A DNA stretch of 64,000 nt from Selaginella moellendorffii (lineage: Eukaryota > Streptophyta > Lycopodiopsida > Selaginellales > Selaginellaceae): contig NW_003314311.1 of the NCBI RefSeq assembly GCF_000143415.4, forward strand, positions 447,673 through 511,672. Reading direction: 5' to 3'. Of the stretch, positions 1 through 11,416 are shown in pieces (positions within the stretch are counted from its first letter, which is position 1; the number at the start of each line of letters is the position of its first letter). The notes under the pieces were generated by a model. That model was not told where the DNA came from. It searched no databases and saw only the letters and a program-made list of their open reading frames with translations. The position numbers and the translations under genes were made by a program.

Positions 1-109
1 TGCAAGTTCATAAGCCATTTCTATCATAAATGGACAACTGCTCCACTCTCTTGACATAACCAAGAAAAAAATCAAACTTAAGACATCTTTAATATTAAAT
101 TATAAATTT

Positions 110-310
110 CTAGATTTAGACTTCCCAAGAGGTCACCCAACCCAATATTACCAAACCTAAAGAAACTTATCCCAAAACTTTTTACCAATTGGAAAAAAAA
201 GTGCAATCATATTTATGGGCCCTTTCCCTTTATATTTGAATCCTATTAAATCATCTCCTAAGTCATTCTCTTTAGTTTCTTACAAAATTTTTATTGTTGA
301 GAATATAGAA
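110..310. repeat. Dispersed repeat, copy 1 (LTR-like)
   Basis: The stretch from 'atttagacttcccaagagg' to the 'cattctctttag' block recurs in diverged form at 4018-4215, in the same orientation and with the same order of short conserved blocks. Two direct copies about 3.9 kb apart could be the two LTRs of a decayed element or independent solo repeats. No coding domain between them supports either choice. Confidence 0.5.
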
Positions 311-902
311 ATTTATCCTCCTCTAAGACTTAGATATTTACTAAGTAAAGGATATTAATTCTTCAAATATAATGAAATCTAGTATGTATGGGAATTACAC
401 CAATCAAAACATTATAGCAAGTTTTAGGGGGAGATGCAATTATATTGTAAGGAAAACAATTTAAAACATATGTGTGTTTAAATTTTGTATGACTCACAAA
501 ATAATCTTTGAATATAAGTTTTTTTCAAGATATTAGAGTGTATACATGGTTTTGTACACATTAGTGCTGTATATAAATTCTTCAATACTAAGACATCAAT
601 TCATCATTATGCAATGCTAAGAGATGGACAATATGTGTTAGTGCTAAAAGTATGTGAGACATAAATTCTAAAGTCCCAAAGTGAAGCCTAAAGTATGCCA
701 TATGGTAGTGGCTAAAGTAAAAGCTTAATGAGCATACCATATTTGGACTAAAATTGTTGATTTGAAATGTAAAGTGAGAGTGAAACTCCCAAAAAAGTGC
801 TCAAGGAACAAAAACAAAGTGATTGAAAAGTGAGTCTTGAAAAGGGGATAAAAACTCACCAACACATGACAAATGTTATAACACGTAGAAGTGTCAAGAC
901 TA

Positions 903-1068
903 GGTCCAAGATGGAGTTTAGATAGAGTCTGAGAAAGAGTCTGAGATGGAGTCTGAGACTAGGTTCAAGATTGAGACTGAGACCAAGACCAAATTTAGAA
1001 CCAAGATTGGGACAAAGACTAGGTGTGAGATTGAGTTCAAGTCTAAATTCGAGTTCGAGTCCAAAGGT
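903..1068. repeat. Degenerate GAG-rich hexamer array
   Basis: About 165 bp of imperfect units built on GAGNNN or AAGNNN (gagtctgag, gagactgag, aagaccaag and similar). The plus strand reads as an alternating Glu/Lys/Thr/Phe low-complexity peptide and the minus strand as Ser/Asp/Leu/Val. Both readings are by-products of the repeat, so no gene is called. Confidence 0.55.
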
Positions 1069-2589
1069 GAAAGCCTAAAACAATTGTCTCCCAAACCTTG
1101 GGGGTTTGGTGAGCCCCTATGGGATAGAAAGGGGGAAGACTTTAGTGGAACCAATTTATTCAAGAAAGGCTAGTACGGCCAAGGAAAGTTACATTCATAT
1201 GGTGGGTGATAATATAATTATTAAAGAGTTTAAGGCTAAAGTTAACATAAATAAATAAAAGGTGAAGTGTTCCAAAGCCAACTCTAGCTCCTCTTGGAGA
1301 TCAAATGGTTGATGCTCTCAATCCAAGTGTGGGTGGCACTACCTACTTGGATACCTTATGTGGTTTATTAGAATTTCACTTTAGCCACATGGCTAAAACA
1401 CCTAGTAGTGTAAGGTGGGGGGAGTACCCATGAGGCTCATATTAGGTTGTGGTGTTTCAAAATATCATTCCAAAATCCTAGACCATAGAAAGAGAAAGAG
1501 TTATCCTCTTGCTTGATAATTAAAGATATAGTTATGTGGTGAGGAAGTCTTAGAGTTTAATAGGGCTTACTGGATGGGCCTTCAAACTCTAAATTAGTGA
1601 TAATGTTGATGAGTATTGCCATAAATGGAGAAAGACTTAGTGAGGATTGAAGGAACGATATTAGAAGGATGGTGTTCTCTATATCTTGGGACATCCTTAA
1701 GATGTTAAAGTGTAGTCATGGAATGACCACTCATGAATGGATGGCCTAGTGTTGAAAAAATAGGACTGTGTTATAGGTGGTCTTGGACTACCAATGAAAT
1801 AAAAATGAATGGATATAGCCTTGGTGTAATAAGTTGAGATGTTAATAATACTTTTGGGTGTCGAAAGTGAAACCAGACACATAAAGCATTTGGACTAAGT
1901 ATGAACCCGATGTGGTTTTGGGAAACAAATACCCTAAGGTGGATGTGGACCTAAGGTTGTGATTGAAACTCCTCCAAGAGGTCAAAAGCATAGTTACGGG
2001 GCTAAAGTAAAATAAAAAATTTAATCATTTACAAAGTGTCAATCTTGTTCAATACTCTAAAAGGCCACCACCATCATGCTTCTAGGGCTTCTAACACAAT
2101 CTTAGGAGCAACACCCTCTTGGGCAAGATCCTTCCATAGTTTCTTAAGATTAAATGCTTAAATCTTAGCCATAATCTCCTGGCACCTACTTCAATTGGTT
2201 TATATCTCTATAAACCCAAAATCTTGAGGAGCTTAAACTTACCTCAAATTCTTTAAGATTAAGGACCAGTCCTAGTGCAATGCCCTGTTCTTGATACTTG
2301 TCAATCTACAACTAAGAAAAACATAGAAAAGGCACTCATTAATTACTCATAACAAGATCTTACAATGCTTTGCACTTTATTGTAGAATAAATCATAGATT
2401 GAATCAAATCACTCAAAAAAGAGGAGATGACATGGTTGCACATATGGTATGACATTTCCTATACAAATATTATAATGCACACAATTATGAAATATAATCA
2501 AAACGCAAATGTGGGCATAATAAATTTTGTGTGCAATTGAAATAAAAATAACAATCACACATATATCATCATATAAAGGAATAGCTATA

Positions 2590-3005
2590 AAATATAAGGA
2601 AAAACTAAAAATAATAAATTAAACTAAAAAATTTAAATAAGTAAAGACAATTTAACAGCTCTATTAATGTTGTATTTTTAATTTATAAAATCTGGATGAT
2701 CTATTTATAAATTAATATATTAATCATAGATAGTATCTTATATATAATATAGACTATTTGATTTGATTAAATAGTCCATCTAAGGGTTTAAAATCTAGTT
2801 AAGATATTTATATCACAAATACTAATCATTCTTATCAATGAAATATAAAAGTTTTATGTTAAGTACTTTTTTAAATTTATTCTCAAAATATATTTCATTG
2901 GAGATAATAGAGCAATTATAATGGAAATAAATATGAATAATATTATATTTTTAAACCACTCATTGCCTTCTAGTGGAAATAATATTTTTATTAGTATGGA
3001 TAAGT
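2590..3005 (+). pseudogene. Partial duplicate of the lectin locus (promoter and 5' end)
   Basis: This interval matches 6060-6545 block by block: the 'agtaaagaca' block, a 'tagatagtatct' block, 'tttgatttgatt', 'ctaatcattct' and then 'atgaaatataaa', which in the downstream copy is the lectin start codon region. The similarity runs into the coding part ('cactcattgccttct', followed by tagtgg here and tggtag there) and then stops. The copy has a frame-breaking deletion and no lectin domain, so it is a truncated duplicate. Its flank could show what the promoter of the intact copy looked like before divergence. Confidence 0.6.
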
Positions 3006-4017
3006 GTATGGCTTGGCTAGTTTAGAGTACTTAAAACTCTAGATGCAAAGGCTTTAATAGTTATTTTAATGGTTTTGCATGATATAGGCATTTGATGGTG
3101 GAATTAGCTTGAGGAGTTTTGTGTAGATAAAAAACCACCAACATTTATCATATATAAGAGGTTATCTTTTATTAATTTTTTGCCTTCAAAGAGTTTAGAG
3201 AAACTTTTTGACATAGCTTGTCAACTTAACAATGACAAGTACAAGTTTTGTCAGTGGCCATATTTAACTTCTTAGAGAGAGAAGGAAAATACTTTAATTC
3301 CCAAAAATTCTAAATCCTCTTTCTTGCCCACAAGGGTTAAAGGTGGCCATAAAGAACCTTAGAGCATTTTCTTATGTTTGAGCGAGTGTTGGGGGAAGTG
3401 CCCTTCATTCCCCTAACAAATGATGAATTTGGCACAACACACCTTACTTTCTATAAAATTATTTTTCTCTTTCTCTTTTGACTACTAACTTTGAGGAGTG
3501 ATTTTTTGTTAATTTAGCTCTAGATTTACTTGATCTTGGGCATGTTAGATAGTTTTAGTTCTCTTTTTTTCTGTGAAGTATAACATTCATCAAGTTGTGT
3601 AATATTTGAGGAGATAAACTATTTCTTGGCTTGATTTTGTGAACATTTTAAAGTTTTTTCTTTATTACCTAAATTCTTAGCCTAATTTCTCAAAGTGGTG
3701 CATTTGGGTTTATAGATCTGGCTTATATCTACAAGTAGAGGTGGTTCTTTGTGCTAGAATTGAGAAAATTCATAGCATGCAAAATGATTTTCTTCTTAGG
3801 CTAAATAAAGGTGTTTTTATAGCAAGAATTTAAGCTTCTTTAGGCTTCATTTTGGATGCCATTTTTTTCTAGAGGCACTTTTAGTCATAACCTTTCCATC
3901 AATACTTTTAGCACTTTAGTATCGATCTAAGTTGACAACATGGTAGTGGTTTTTCACAATATTGATATTCTAGATTTACCTTTCTTGGATCTTATGGGAT
4001 ATTAAGACATTGTAATT

Positions 4018-4215
4018 TCCTAAATTTAGACTTTCCAAGAGGATAACCAGCCCAATACTACTTAAATCCAAAGACATTTAACTCCAAGACCCTTAACTTA
4101 TTGAAAAATGGAGTTCATTTTTATTTATATGCCTTTTTTCCTCTATATTTGAATTTTTATGAATTGTTTCCCAAGTCATTCTCTTTGGTTGCTTACAGGT
4201 ATTTTCATCACGAAT
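4018..4215. repeat. Dispersed repeat, copy 2 (LTR-like)
   Basis: Diverged direct copy of 110-310. Shared blocks include 'aatttagact', 'ccaagagg', 'cctctatatttgaat' and 'aagtcattctcttt'. See the first copy. Confidence 0.5.
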
Positions 4216-4907
4216 TCTTGAAATAGGGTTGTAGATTGGGTTGAGCTCTTTTCAACAAGCCTATTTAAAGATAGAATAGTCGTTAAAGGTTATTTAAGAT
4301 TATACAATTTAGTGTTTGCTTCCAAAGCCCCTATAAAAAGTTGAATATGTCTAGAATTAAGATTAGGATATTTATTTCCTTTTTTAAATTAAACCTTGTT
4401 AAAGGTTTTTTGGAAAAGAAGCAATCTTTTTAGTAGACGTGTTTAAGAGTGGGTTTTAAGATGTTGAGGGAGCTACCCTAGAGCAAATTTACCAACAAAA
4501 CTATATTTCTTTCATTTTCAAGCTTGTTTTCTTTGTCACATGATTTTGGTATTTTGAGTATTTGATACCGGTATTGAAGGTGTAGTGCATCTGATTATGG
4601 GATGAAATTTAAATATATTATAACCATAAATCCTTGAAATCTTAGGGATAGAAACATTATTCTTCTTTCCCCAAATCTTTGTCAGAATTTGAGTTTTCTT
4701 CTTCAGTGGGATTTGGCTGGAATAAAAAAAAAAAAGCCACTAAAAATGCTCTTTTATTAAATAATTGATCTTTTTCCAATTGGTTTAAGAGGAAAGAAGT
4801 AAGATGCATTACATGTGGTATAAGAGTAAATGACACTAGGTCAATTCCCATTGATTAATGGCTATTTAAAATATAATATATCCTTAAAATGGAAATTGTA
4901 CATACTT

Positions 4908-5059
4908 TCCTTCATCTTATAAAGCATTTATAGACAAAGGTATCCACCGTTGGACTATAGTATCTCTAAAGAGGAGGTAAGTGTCTTTCATCTTATAAGG
5001 CATTTATAGACAAAAATATCCATCATGGGACTACAATATTTCTAAAGAAAAGGTTAGTG
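4908..5059. repeat. Tandem duplication, two 76-bp units
   Basis: Units 4908-4983 and 4984-5059 share 'ttcatcttataa', 'gcatttatagacaaa', 'tatcca' and 'ggactata' or 'ggactaca' at a constant 76-bp offset, with scattered substitutions. No coding meaning is seen. Confidence 0.75.
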
Positions 5060-5369
5060 TAACACATGTGATTATAGGATAAGATTTGGATTTAGAGAAA
5101 GATACGATACACTACATTATGCATGTGGTAAATTAACACCCTTTTCTCATAACTCAAAACTTATAAAATCCAAAAGCAACTTAGGTATGACATAGCACCT
5201 TCAAAAGCCAAATCTTCTTTATCATTGATAAGTTCCAATGACTTAGATTTGTGAGTTATGGTGCAGCCACCTTTAACTTGAGCTTAGCTCCACATTTTAC
5301 AAAAGAAGAGTGATCTGCCAACTTTTTCAAATGTTGGAGTAATCTCTCTAATGTTTCATATCAACCTCT

Positions 5370-5800
5370 TTGACTACTATTACACCACAAACACAATCAT
5401 CAATGATGATTATATATGTTGTGACTTTTTGCAATCTCTTAAAAGCAAAGCGACAACTTAGGTGGAGTCTCTTCTCCCAATGGATAGGATGGACTTCCAG
5501 ATGCTACTTGCTTCCTTTAAGTAGCATTTCATCAAAGAAAAACCCACAAATCAGCTATTTATTGATTTCTTTTTGTTCTAGCAAGGACTCACGAGTCTAT
5601 CCTTGATTATATCACCAAGCTTAGAGCTTGCTAGCTATTTATGACCATCTAGTCCACATATGCATGGATTAAGTTAGGGACCTTAACCTACCCTAAAGGC
5701 TTATAGTAGTAATGAAGGTATAATGGATCTTTTGAAGTAGTTTAGGGGTGAGGAACTTTAAGAAGTATAGTTATACTTCTTTATTTTTGTTGTTTAGTGT
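5370..5800 (+). pseudogene. Decayed retrotransposon gag-like stretch
   Basis: Conceptual reading across frames gives fragments that resemble plant Copia gag polyproteins: a W..L segment, a 'SRVYP' stretch, then 'DYITKLRA' near 5604 and 'HLVHICMD' followed by 'VRDLNLP' shortly after. Stops and frame changes break it repeatedly. The assignment rests on remembered motif order only, and a chance resemblance cannot be excluded. Confidence 0.3.
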
Positions 5801-6357
5801 CAAGTCATAGCAAATGTAGCTTAAGTTTATCACTTAGTTTCATACAAGAAGGCATAGAAAATTCCTTTCATACTCTACAATGATGATAAGTTTTTAAAAA
5901 AGAGGCATTCTTTCTATATTAGCAATAGTGGGCTGATTTATATTTATTTATGCATGTAATATTTTAGTGTGTACTAATCCCAACTAAGCAACTATGGTTG
6001 TTGATTGTATGTAAACATATCCTCCTCTAAGAGCAAAACACATAAAAAGGGTGGTAGGAATAGGAATTAACCATAAATATAAAGAAAAGCTAGAATAAAT
6101 AAAAAATAATAACACTAAAATACAAGTAAAGACACTACTAAACATCTCCACCAATGTCACATTTTTGCTTGTATAATAATGGATGGACTAAATCAAGCTC
6201 TATATATAAATTATCTATTTATTTGTAAATTGCTATGTTAAGAATAGATAGTATCTCATACACAGCATGAACTGTTTGATTTGATTGAATAATCCATATC
6301 TAAGGGTCTACTTCTAATTAGGATATTTCATATAACAATTATTAATCATTCTCATAA

Positions 6358-7260
6358 ATGAAATATAAAATTTTTATTTTAATTAATTTTTCATATCTTT
6401 CTATTTATTATTCTCAAAAAAGATTTCATTATGAGGATTATGGAGATAATGGAATAATTCCAGAGCAAATAAACATGAATGATTTAGCATCAATGTTTAT
6501 TATTTTTCTAAGACACTCATTGCCTTCTGGTAGAAATACACAAGTGGGTTCCACATTTTATACATCTTACATAAGTTCAGAGATACATATTAATATGTTA
6601 TTTGTTATACTATCTGCAAGCATAAATTGTCCAATAAGCAATGGTATACATGAAATTAATAATGATGCTACTAGGCTTTTATTATCAAGAGTTGGTAGAG
6701 AAGTTTATTTATCTTTTCGAAATGCTAGAGCATCACATTTTATAAGTATTATTATTCAGTATGATATTGGTATTTTTGTAGTTTTATATCAAATACATGG
6801 CTATATTTCTAGAATAACACCTTTTTATAATATTCACATACATTCACTTCCATATAAATTTTGTAACTTTTTTAAAAATAGATTATTTAGTGGATATAAA
6901 GGTTTATATATAGCTACACTTAATCCTGGTGAATTTTTAACACATTTTTATAAAGCATATATATTTTTAGTACAACATGATTGTAATACTGTTTTTTATT
7001 ATCAAAATATAGTTTTATGGGATACTAAAACTTATGGAGCTAGTTTTGATTGTAAATTAAGATTACAAGAAGATGGAAATCTTGTACTTTATTCAACATT
7101 TGATTTACAATCATTATATGCAACTGGAACTTATTGTAAAAAATCTAATTGTGTGAAACCATCAATGCTTATTCTACAATTAAATTGTGATTTAGTTTTA
7201 TATCAAGATGGAAATCCTTCTATACAAATGTGGTCAACTGAAACAATATGTTATAATTAA
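6358..7260 (+). CDS. GNA-type (bulb) mannose-binding lectin-like protein
   Basis: A single uninterrupted 300-residue ORF. It opens with a short basic residue and a hydrophobic stretch (residues about 4-18), which suggests a signal peptide and secretion. The C-terminal part (about 180-298) has the GNA/B-lectin pattern. The mannose-site motif QxDxNxVxY appears as QHDCNTVFY and again as QEDGNLVLY; a third, QLNCDLVLY, has Asp and Asn swapped and may not bind sugar. Two conserved W(D/S)T(K/E)T strand ends and internal Cys pairs fit the beta-prism fold. The first half (about 30-170) is not recognised and could be a degenerate second lectin domain. Codon use is extremely AT-biased compared with other genes here, and there is no intron. 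A truncated duplicate lies at 2590-3005. Such proteins usually bind mannose glycans in defence; that role is inferred. Confidence 0.7.
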   Translation: MKYKIFILINFSYLSIYYSQKRFHYEDYGDNGIIPEQINMNDLASMFIIFLRHSLPSGRNTQVGSTFYTSYISSEIHINMLFVILSASINCPISNGIHEINNDATRLLLSRVGREVYLSFRNARASHFISIIIQYDIGIFVVLYQIHGYISRITPFYNIHIHSLPYKFCNFFKNRLFSGYKGLYIATLNPGEFLTHFYKAYIFLVQHDCNTVFYYQNIVLWDTKTYGASFDCKLRLQEDGNLVLYSTFDLQSLYATGTYCKKSNCVKPSMLILQLNCDLVLYQDGNPSIQMWSTETICYN

Positions 7261-7558
7261 TAAATTCAAATGTAATTAGAATTTTATATTTTACTTTAAA
7301 ACTTGAAATTTTTCAAACTTATTCCCAAATATAGCTAAAATTCAAATTTACCTAAACTAGAACAAAATTTATTTAATAGTTGTATGCCTAGATAATTTAT
7401 TCTCAGTTCTAATAAATTTATAATACTATATTACTTTCATTAAATCAAATATTAATTTTGTGAAGAAATGCTAAATTTATGCAATAAATATATTTAACGT
7501 AATTGTACTAAATACTAAAATACAGTTTAAAAGGATCCCATTGTAAGGAATGAGGGTT
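7261..7558. other. AT-rich spacer, nothing recognised
   Basis: About 300 bp of AT-rich sequence after the lectin stop codon. It may hold the 3' UTR. The base composition changes sharply near 7540 to the more GC-balanced pseudogene region. Confidence 0.5.
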
Positions 7559-7831
7559 TTACCATAGAACTTCCGACCTGGAGATTTGGTAATAACACTT
7601 GAGTAGCCCCTTGTCACTTTTACTCTCTTGCTCGGCTCCTAAAAACTCTGCAGCAGACGTTTGCGAGTCCTGGGTATGGTGACGAGCAGGATTGGGATGC
7701 TCCATGACTTGTTGCGCAGCTGTTAGACCCAGGAGCTTTTCACTCTGAGTTCCACAAGCAAATAGAAGATCAACCATGCAAGCGTAATGCTCTGGTGACA
7801 TCAGTTTGTTCGGCCGGTCGTCCGCTTGCAT
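7559..7831 (-). pseudogene. PPR protein C-terminal (E-domain) remnant
   Basis: The minus strand encodes 'HYACMVDLL', a hallmark of the last PLS-type PPR repeats, followed closely by 'LGLTAAQQVMEHPNPA', which resembles the start of the E motif. Sequence normally found between these blocks is missing, and no PPR array precedes it. It is therefore a deleted fragment. It may belong with the larger remnant at 8789-9412 on the same strand. Confidence 0.55.
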
Positions 7832-7994
7832 TGACTCGATACACTCGTAACCTTCGGCCCTCCAGCACAGATAACATGCTCAACACAGTGATCTCACTGC
7901 TGGAACAACTTATACAACTCTGAAAGAAGATGCACAGAAGCAAAACGATGGACAAGGATGACTCCCACTCTGATATATCATCACTGTGTATATA

Positions 7995-8690
<696 letters not shown>

Positions 8691-8788
8691 AAAGAAACTT
8701 GATATCTGTGTGAGGGGGCCTCTTTGGCGAAGTGCCGATACGAAGCATGCGAGCATTCTTGTTCTATCTTTCGAAACAGCTTCCATAA

Positions 8789-9412
8789 TCAAACCACGGT
8801 GGCCGCTCTACACATGTTAGAGAGCATTACATATGGTGAACCGACACCAGGCTCTGCTTGCATGGCAGCCTGGGACGCGACGGCAAGGCCATCCTTGCTG
8901 CTGTAATGGCCGCCCCGACACGCCGCTGCGAAGCATCTCCAGTCCAAGGCACTCGGAGCGAATGGCATGGCGGCCATCAAGGCTTGGGCGTCGGTCAAGT
9001 GTCCCGCACTGCACAAGAGGCTCAGCATGCAGCTGTAGTGCTGCCCGCTCGCTACAAGCCCAAAGTCGCAAGTCATGGACGTGAAGCAGTGGCAGCCGCC
9101 TCTCACAGCTCCTCTATGGCTCCACGCCCCGAGAACGCTCGCGAAACAGATGCCATCCGGGTGCCCCACCAGGTTCATTTCGTTGAAGAGCTGCAGTGCC
9201 ATCTGCGGCTGGCCCGCTTGAGCGTAGGCGCTGATGACTGCCGTCCACGACACCACGTCCCGCTCGGGCATGCATCCAAACAAATTGCCACACTTGGACA
9301 TTTGCCCGCACTGGGCATAGGCTGCAAGCAAAGCAGGGCGTTCCACGATATAACATCTCTCTCTCGCATGGCGATAAATTCCTTTATGCTTCCGCCGAAA
9401 CACCGAAAGCAT
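8789..9412 (-). pseudogene. PLS-type PPR protein remnant
   Basis: The minus strand reads as the final S, L2, S2 and E-like segments of a PPR protein: 'AAYAQCGQM', 'MPERDVVSWTAVISAYAQAG', 'MALQLFNEMN', then 'HYSCMLSLLCSAGHL', 'MPFAPSALDW' and 'SPYVMLSNMC'. The N-terminal array is missing. A second frame (MRERDVISWNALL, 9369 downward) must be joined to this one by a frameshift near 9330, so the gene is broken. It ends abruptly next to the aminotransferase pseudogene. Intact relatives sit at 34796-38451 and 57016-59133. Confidence 0.75.
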
Positions 9413-9486
9413 TGCGTTGCAGCACGGGAGGTTCTACTAATTGAGTTATCTCATTATTTCAAACATAAAACCAAAAACAGAGCAAC

Positions 9487-10463
9487 TTGTACCTCTTGCG
9501 CGCGCTCCGCCAGCTCCTCCGCCAGCAGCCCGCCAGCGCCGCCGCCGCCTCAGCTGCCCCGAGCACGCAGCGTGAGCGTCAGCCGTATACAGATGAGCGC
9601 CACCAGGCGGAGGATGGTGCACGGGCAGCCCGCAAGTTGGTTGTCGGGGCCGAAACACTCGGGGGTGGAAGCGATAAGATGAGATGGTGGTCGACTTTTC
9701 AGGGTGGGGGTGGTGGGGGACGTCGCCGCCGCCGCCGCCACAAACGAGAGCGCGGCACTGGATCTAGGAGCACAAGAGGAGCCGCCGGGGAGGAGCGAAG
9801 AGGCGGCGGCGATTGAGTCGGCGGAATCGGAGATTGATCGTCGGGAGGCGATCGCAGCTCCGTCGCTCAAGGCGCCTCCTCCATCGCCGGAAGTGGACGC
9901 GGCCATGGCGGCTGGGGACGCCGAGAGGCAACCAAAGCAGCAACAGGGCCATCACCACCACCACCGGATCCGCCAAGAACATGGCCCGTCACTCGGTGCT
10001 GGAGCGGTCGCTCTGCGCCGCCGGATCCAAAGGGGCGTAGCGGTGGAGGAGCCCGAGGAGGAGGAGGAGGCGGAGGGGCGGAGGGGCAAGTGCTCGACGT
10101 GAAAGCGCCACCAGGTGGAGGTTGGTGCACGGGCAGCAGCACAGCGCCGCGCAGTCGCCCGGCCCCGACAACGAACTTGCCCGAGCTCGCTTCGAGCCCG
10201 TGACCATCTTTCTCCGAGCGTACAAGCGTTTCGAGCTCCCGACCTCCATCTCTGTCTCTCTCACTGTCGGAGCAAGAACAGACGCGTCTCTCTCTGTGGC
10301 ATCACACGAGAAAGCCAGAGGTTTGGCATTTTACTTCGTGTTTGGTCACGGATCTGACGATTCCATATTACACGGCAGCCTGTGCTTCAGTTTTGAGCAA
10401 CTCAAGTGTGTTCCACCGCTTCTTCCGGAGAACGAGAAAACGTTTTTTTCTTCGTTAGGTTGA
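9487..10463. other. GC-rich stretch with overlapping ORFs, no assigned gene
   Basis: This segment is rich in CGG/GCC triplets, so long ORFs occur in most frames on both strands (Ala-, Arg-, Glu- and His-rich peptides). The best candidate on the plus strand is 9704-10102, a 132-residue acidic and Ala-rich peptide with a run of five His. No domain is recognised. A block of about 35 bp (gcgccaccaggyggagg, then ggtgcacgggcagc) occurs at about 9597 and again at about 10106. It could be a 5' UTR or first exon of an unrecognised gene, or a repeat. Confidence 0.3.
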
Positions 10464-10652
10464 GGGTTTAAGAATTATAAATACTAGTTGTTTTAATATA
10501 TATTTGAACAAATCTACAAACTTTCCTAACTCGTATTGTGTAGTGGATATTCTCAAAATATATTGACATATTCTAAATGTGTAATCAAGAACTGTAAGTA
10601 ACCAAAACTTGTAACATAAACGACAAGAGAAGAAAGCTCACAGCATTCTTTG

Positions 10653-11416
10653 CTAGCTAAGTTGGTTTTCTAGTGTGGCTGTCGATTCCTGGAGGAGTAA
10701 TCTTGCCTCGTTCCTTCTCCTGACAAAATCACAGAGAAAAACTATGATAAAAACGAATCCAGTGCTTACTTGCGAACTTCTTCCACGGCTTGCTTTCGTC
10801 TTTGCACTTGTGTCTCCAGAATGCGAATAAGTGTCGCTCTGGCCTGGAGAACAGTGTTTTCCATGAGCGAAAGAACGAAAAACTTGAGAAAAAGAGAGAT
10901 TTTTTTTTTTCCAAACCTGGTGTGGCCTGAGTGAATTCAGCAAGTGATGCATGTTTCTGAGAATGAGCCCCATGTCTTCCACTCTCCGAGCATACTGCGA
11001 AGGCCTCTCCACCAAAACATCGGCGAGCTCCATCATCTGGAGCACAAGCTCCCGGTTCAAAGCCTTGAGCTCCTTCTTGTAGTCTAAACTCCCAAAGTTT
11101 GAGGCAATCCACTCGTAGAAAAAAAGAGAAAAATCTTGGTCGAGTCTCGACTAACCAATGTTGGGTCCTTTGGGGTACAGTTGCCGAAGCCCCACTTCCT
11201 CCAAGCTGGGTAGCGCATCGTCAGTCTGGAAGCTCAAGCTTGTAAGAGAAGGAAAAGAAAAGAGGAGAAAGAGGGTCTCTTAACTGTGTAGGTGTTGCCA
11301 AAGACGCTGTAGGTCCCCTGGAGCGGCGAAGGCGGCGATGGCGCGGAGGTTTGATCCTTGTAGAGCTTGTAATAGGGAGGCGGGGGCGGATATGCAGCAG
11401 ACGTTGTGGCAGCCAT
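10653..11416 (-). CDS. MED7: Mediator complex subunit 7 (MED7)
   Basis: Five exons reconstructed at 11416-11285, 11225-11156, 11083-10917, 10843-10770 and 10719-10653, all with GT-AG introns of about 50-75 nt; together they encode 169 residues, the usual size of plant MED7. The N-terminus carries the family's proline-rich YPPPPPYYKLYKD signature, followed by a FGNTYT segment and LPSLEEVGLRQLYPKGPN. The middle contains ELADVLVERPSQYARRVED and LILRNMHHLLNSLRPHQ, and the C-terminal helix begins ARATLIRILETQVQRRKQA. MED7 forms a heterodimer with MED21 in the middle module of Mediator, linking transcription factors to RNA polymerase II in the nucleus. The start at 11416 is the only ATG before the conserved proline block. 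Confidence 0.95.

Larger units (their letters stand above)
1..6060. other. AT-rich, gene-poor, repeat-derived DNA
   Basis: This stretch is strongly AT-rich and has stop codons in every frame at short intervals. No intact gene could be supported. It contains dispersed repeat copies, a purine-rich degenerate hexamer array, a 76-bp tandem duplication and a decayed gag-like stretch, each listed separately. The remaining sequence (about 311-902, 1069-2589, 3006-4017, 4216-4907, 5060-5369 and 5800-6060) shows nothing I recognise. It is probably old transposon sequence. Confidence 0.6.

Noticed and set aside
9550-10264. Several minus-strand Ala/Ser/Leu-rich ORFs
   Set aside because: They arise in all frames from GC-rich triplet-like sequence, and none shows a domain or clear splice context.
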